Part shown: positions 59,920 through 64,000 of the stretch, one piece after another
Numbering within the stretch: position 1 is the first letter of the stretch
How the letters are laid out: each line of letters opens with the position of its first letter
NCBI RefSeq assembly: GCF_000182925.2
Contig: NC_026503.1
Coordinates: 1,364,001-1,428,000 of the forward strand
Direction: 5' to 3'
Length of the DNA: 64,000 nt
From: Neurospora crassa OR74A
Lineage: Eukaryota > Ascomycota > Sordariomycetes > Sordariales > Sordariaceae
Made by a program: the position numbers and the translations under genes
Notes under the pieces: model-generated
What the model saw: the letters and a program-made list of their open reading frames with translations, nothing else
Told to the model about the DNA's origin: nothing
The model's database searches: none

Positions 59920-61317
59920 AAGGCCCACACCTTTATTCATCTTGGATAAAACATTCTTTCTTCCAGATCCTGTATATATGCGGCGCTGACTTGCTCGACT
60001 CCACCTGGACGGATTCTCTCCTGTCCAACATACCCTTCAGGCGTCAGAGCGGGTTCGGGCCGGTGATACCACTTCGAATTGTATTCCCCCTGATCCTTGT
60101 TTATCCGCCTTGAAGCCATCTCCTTTCGTTCTTTCAGGTTAGCTTGGTGATAATGATGGACGTTTATTGCAGTCAATCATGTCGCCAACGACCGCCCATC
60201 ACTGCAGCTTCTCTCGAACTGTGTAGTCGGTGCTCCCGAAGGCGTAGTCGTTGGCTTGGTCAGCTGATTGGCCGCAGAGCGAGTGGTGAGCAAAGCACCA
60301 CATCACACATCTCAGCGAACGAGAATCGCCGCCAGGCTTCAAAACACCGGACAGTCACCATTGACGACACCAGTCCTCGTACACTATATACCTGTTTCCG
60401 CTTAGTGGCCAATCACAAGCCGGCATTCCTCTTACATACCACCTTCCATGCCATTCCGTCTGACCAGCCCCATCCGTCAGCCCGTATGCTGCCTGCCTAT
60501 CCCAGTTGCCGAACCCCTGTGGGCTGATTTCTCCTTAGATGCAGCCCTACAGAGCCCCCTTCGAGCCATTGTTATACTTACAAGTAGTTGCTGGGCCAAA
60601 AGCCACATCTGGGGGCTTGTTGCCGCTCTTGCATCGAAGACAAATGACTCGTTGCTGCCGACCGAGAACTACATGCTTGGTTAACCGTTGCTGCCATGCC
60701 ATCCATATATGTGATCCTACATGCCATCTGTCCCGGGTCCCCCCACCCCCCATCTCATCGAGCACACTCTATGGGAAGGCTTACGAGATACGTACACCGA
60801 GGGTGGACTCTACAAAACGCATCTGCGCAACCAAGCCCTCTGCGTGACCGGCTCCATTCCCCAGAGCTCTCTTTGGTTCCGGCATTGTGTAGGTGGTGTG
60901 CCAGTCGAGTGATGGCGTCACCCTCTCGGAGTCCTCCCGACAAGCGTCTTGGGCCCTAGGTAGCCGCAGAAAACGCATTACTGAACCGACAGAAGAGAAT
61001 GTTTCCAGGCAATCTGTTCAGTTTCCTCGGTATAAAACGACAGGTCCGTTTCCAAGAAAGCTCTTCTGATCATGAGGCTGCCTCGGCCATGACTCGGAGA
61101 AGGCTGTACTGTCTTATGGTTGGTTCACTTTGGTCATTGAAGGTTTTCTCATCCCATACGAGAAACGGTCAGCCAGCGTTTCCTGCTCATCAGCCTCGGG
61201 TGGTTGTCTGCTTCCAACTGGTCAGCAGATACTGATCAAGTTTTGTACTGTATATCAAGGCCTCAGGCCCTTACCCTTTTGGCTGACCTCTTATGCCTGA
61301 TTTGTCCTACCTATTTG

Positions 61318-61368
<51 letters not shown>

Positions 61369-61628
61369 ACCTCCGACTATTACCTATCTGCTACCTTGCA
61401 GTTGGACCCCCATCAAACACACACATAACGGGTCTGCCCATCAGCAATAGTTCAGGAGCTGAGCGAATCGTACCGCTGTAACTTGTCAACACTGTTCGGT
61501 AGATACTTGCCCATCTTTTTGGGTTTCTTCTCCTTTCAGACACTCGTTCAAGAAGAATCAGAGACAAGCATATTTAACTCTTTTCATCAACCTGTTACTA
61601 TCTTCATTGCCCAAACTCCTTGATAACG
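59920..61628. other. Intergenic, promoter side of the Zn2Cys6 gene
   Basis: About 1.7 kb without a convincing frame. It holds a GCCT repeat about 260 bp upstream of the transcription factor start. Confidence 0.6.
61317..61368. repeat. GCCT tetranucleotide repeat, 13 units
   Basis: Perfect GCCT array, bordered by TACC words on both sides, in the upstream region of the transcription factor gene. Confidence 0.95.
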
Positions 61629-64000
61629 ATGGTCGGAGTTCCCGGAAAATACAAGGGCTGTAATTCTTGCCGTGTCCGGAGAGTCAAGGTAAGACCCATA
61701 TCCATCACCGCAGTGTCAACTTTCTTGTGAGTAAGCAACTAATGTAACTAGTGTGACAACGAACGACCGTTCTGTAGGAAGTGTATCGATAGTGGTCGCG
61801 AGTGTCTTGGTTATAAACGTGAGACCGTCTTCATTGTTGGAACCATCGAGGACGGCGGGCGTTGTTCGTCTCATCCGCCAAGGGTTATCAAGTCAAAGAA
61901 AGCCAAAGCTTCAACCTCGTCGAGAAGTGGAGAAGAGGAAGATAGGGAGACTTCGCGGCAAAAGCATTCAAAACATCAGAATCTGGAGCTCTTTCCGGAT
62001 CAGCCGCTCCAGTCGGCCTGGGACGACTTGATCTTGTTGTCGACAAGTTCGGGGACGAAGTACAACGTACAGTTTACGGCTCTGAGTACTCGGCTTCAGA
62101 ATGTTGTCCGCGGTAGTGGCGGCAATAGAGAGGCTACGGGCGAGTTCACTGTGAGCTCGATGGCGGATTACGAAGTCTCGAATATACAGCTTAACTTCAG
62201 TGGCCAGGACTTTAAGCTGAAGTCACAGTGTTTGATTAGTTTACCGGAAAGCCAGGACAGAGATCCATACATGCCATCGATCGGCTCATGCATCATGCTT
62301 TACGAGGTGAGTTATTTCATTGTGATAATAATAATTTACGTCTGGGATGACAATGTGTTCATAACACTAACACAATCTTCAATAGCACAACAACTCGACT
62401 CTCTACACGAATCTCTATGGCAGCCAGTCACTGATCAAGGATTTGGACACTCAGAATGATCCTATTAGACGCGCAGGGCCAGAGAAATTCCAGACATTCC
62501 CTAACCATCACTTCTTTGTCCGAGTCTACCGGCCTAATGCTGTGAGTCCCCATCCGAGTGCTGATAGCAATATGATTTGATGACATTCGACTAACCACTG
62601 TTTGTTAGATCCTGACCGCGCTGCTCAACCGCACCCCGACTTTTCTCGAATCTGCAGAATGGACCTCCACTCCCTGGGAGAAGCACCCCAAGTCCATCAT
62701 TGACCAGCTTTTCGACATAATCACCCTCCTACCTCGCAACCTCTGGCGAGCAGACCGAGTCGCCGAAGAAGTGCCCACGCTTGCCCGTCGTCAGCGTGCT
62801 CAAGACCTTTTGATCAACTGTCTCAACATCGAACGACAACTCAACGCCTGGTCTTCATCCTTCAGCGCCGAGAGAACAAACGCTATTTCACTCCAGACAG
62901 CCGCCATCATCACACCCTCCTCGTCCTCAACATCGATGTCAGAATACGGGCAATCTCCGCCCTTCCAAACAACTCTACCAACCACAACCGCAACCTATCC
63001 TTACCTCCCCCCTTCCTCATCACCCTATTTCCAATCCCATCCCCACTCTTACTCCCAAACCCAACCCTCCTCCCATTCCCACCGCCGCTCCTTATCCAAT
63101 TCGACTTCCATATCCCACTCCAGATGTACCCCCTCCCCCACCCTCTCCGCATCTGCTTCTTCCCCGCGCTTCCAACCCTACCTAACAACCTCCCCTCATT
63201 CTCACTCGCATAAACCCCTCCAACCAAGATCTCGCCGCACCTCTCCATCCTTCACAACTCGCCCAACCACTCCATACGGCTACTCGGCAGGATACCCCTT
63301 CACCAAACCCCCCTTAACCTTCCCCACCTCCCAGCTCGCCCTGTCCTACATTTTGTATTGCACCAGCCTGATGCAGCTCTACCAAACAATCGAGCGCGTA
63401 TACTGGAGTATCTTTGAGCCGCTGGACCTTACCAACCTCCCCACCGAAAACCACATGCACAGCAGTATCCCGTTACAGGTGCAGGCGCAGATGCAGCAGA
63501 TACAACAGATGCAGCAGATACAACAGCTTCCAGTTGATCTCATCCCCGACCCGGCGAGGTACGGAAGTAAAGCGGTCAGGGGATGGGCGGAGAGGGCATG
63601 TAGGAGCTTGGAGTTTGCGTTGAATAACAACAACATCAACAACACTGGCAGTGGCGGTGGCGGCGGTGGAGGCGGCGGTGTCGACCCGGAACTGTTGGCT
63701 TATCCTCTTTGTGTGATAAGGGCGTTTTATGAGAGTTTGGGGGCTACTCCTACTTGGGAGAACCTCGGTGTTAGCATGGGTGTGGATGTGGACATGATGG
63801 GGGTTGATGGTATAGGAATGGGAATGGGTACGGGCATGGACTTGAACATGGGCATGAACATAAACATTGGGATGAATCATCAGAATATGATGACTGGTGG
63901 GATGGGAAGCATGCGTTATTCATCGGGGATGGAAAACTTGAATATCTTCTCGACGACGCCCACGACGACGACGACGATGACAGCGGCAATGATGATGCAA
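61629..64000 (+). CDS. Zn2Cys6 fungal transcription factor, 3' end cut by window
   Basis: Exons 61629-61688, 61752-62306, 62386-62541 and 62609 onward past the window edge, at least 721 aa. The N-terminal binuclear zinc cluster has Cys at 11, 14, 21, 28, 31 and 38 (GCNSCRVRRVK, then CDNERPFCRKCIDSGREC), with an intron between Lys20 and Cys21, a common site in this family. After a basic linker there is a helical middle region typical of fungal regulators (VAEEVPTLARRQRAQDLLIN). A Ser/Pro/His-rich segment and a block with LALSYILYCTSLMQLYQTIE follow, then Gln-rich (QAQMQQIQQMQQIQQ), Asn/Gly-run and Met/Gly-rich parts that could be activation regions. Target genes cannot be told; the stop lies outside the window. 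Confidence 0.92.

Noticed and set aside
1-64000. CRISPR arrays, operons or ribosome binding sites
   Set aside because: Intron-bearing fungal nuclear DNA; none expected and none seen.

Overview
The window looks like euchromatic DNA of a filamentous ascomycete, most likely a Sordariales species of the Neurospora/Sordaria type. This rests on compact genes with 60-140 nt introns (GTANGT donors, CTAAC-like branch points, CAG/TAG acceptors), GC-rich coding DNA, long gaps rich in TACC/TAGG words and microsatellites, and one transposon turned AT-rich by C-to-T change at CpA, the mark of repeat-induced point mutation (RIP). No tRNA, rRNA or CRISPR array is supported. The genus is an inference from gene content and style, not a database result.

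Layout. 1-5653: gene-poor. 5654-6586 (-): acidic protein with an ECM13-like N-terminal block. 6587-13438: long gap. 13439-14215 (-): decayed two-finger C2H2 gene carrying a huge GAA/TTC microsatellite. 14598-15785 (-): decayed Ser/Thr kinase. 17637-20439 (-): PUS7 pseudouridine synthase. 22813-26119: RIP-mutated DNA transposon with ~100 bp inverted ends and an 8 bp target duplication, in form like the fungal Mutator-like element Hop. 26265-29508 (+): alpha-actinin, starting 137 bp beyond the transposon. 30618-32546 (-): CAP10-like GT90 glycosyltransferase. 33682-34346 (-) and 35090-35880 (+): divergent ribosomal protein genes uS8 and eS12. 36257-36934 (-): Pin4-type parvulin. 38230-38991 (+): unknown. 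39929-42369 (-): VPS9-domain Rab5 exchange factor. 44084-46193 (+): ATG15 lipase. 47470-51182 (+): RING/zinc-finger/SH3 protein. 51812-54400 (-): XPB/Ssl2 helicase of TFIIH. 55205-55839 (+): CHY zinc-finger protein. 56189-57315 (-): proteasome alpha-4. 58122-59919 (+): mitochondrial D-2-hydroxyacid dehydrogenase. 61629-64000 (+, cut by the window edge): Zn2Cys6 transcription factor.

The genes are mostly housekeeping and do not form a pathway. Several pairs share divergent promoters (uS8/eS12, VPS9/ATG15, XPB/CHY, proteasome alpha-4/dehydrogenase). Most intron-exon models were built by hand from splice signals plus protein family continuity. The most interesting points are a 7 nt microexon in the proteasome gene, a symmetric repeat-encoding cassette exon in ATG15, the RIP-mutated Hop-like element beside alpha-actinin, and the kinase relic broken by insertions of 4 or 8 nt.
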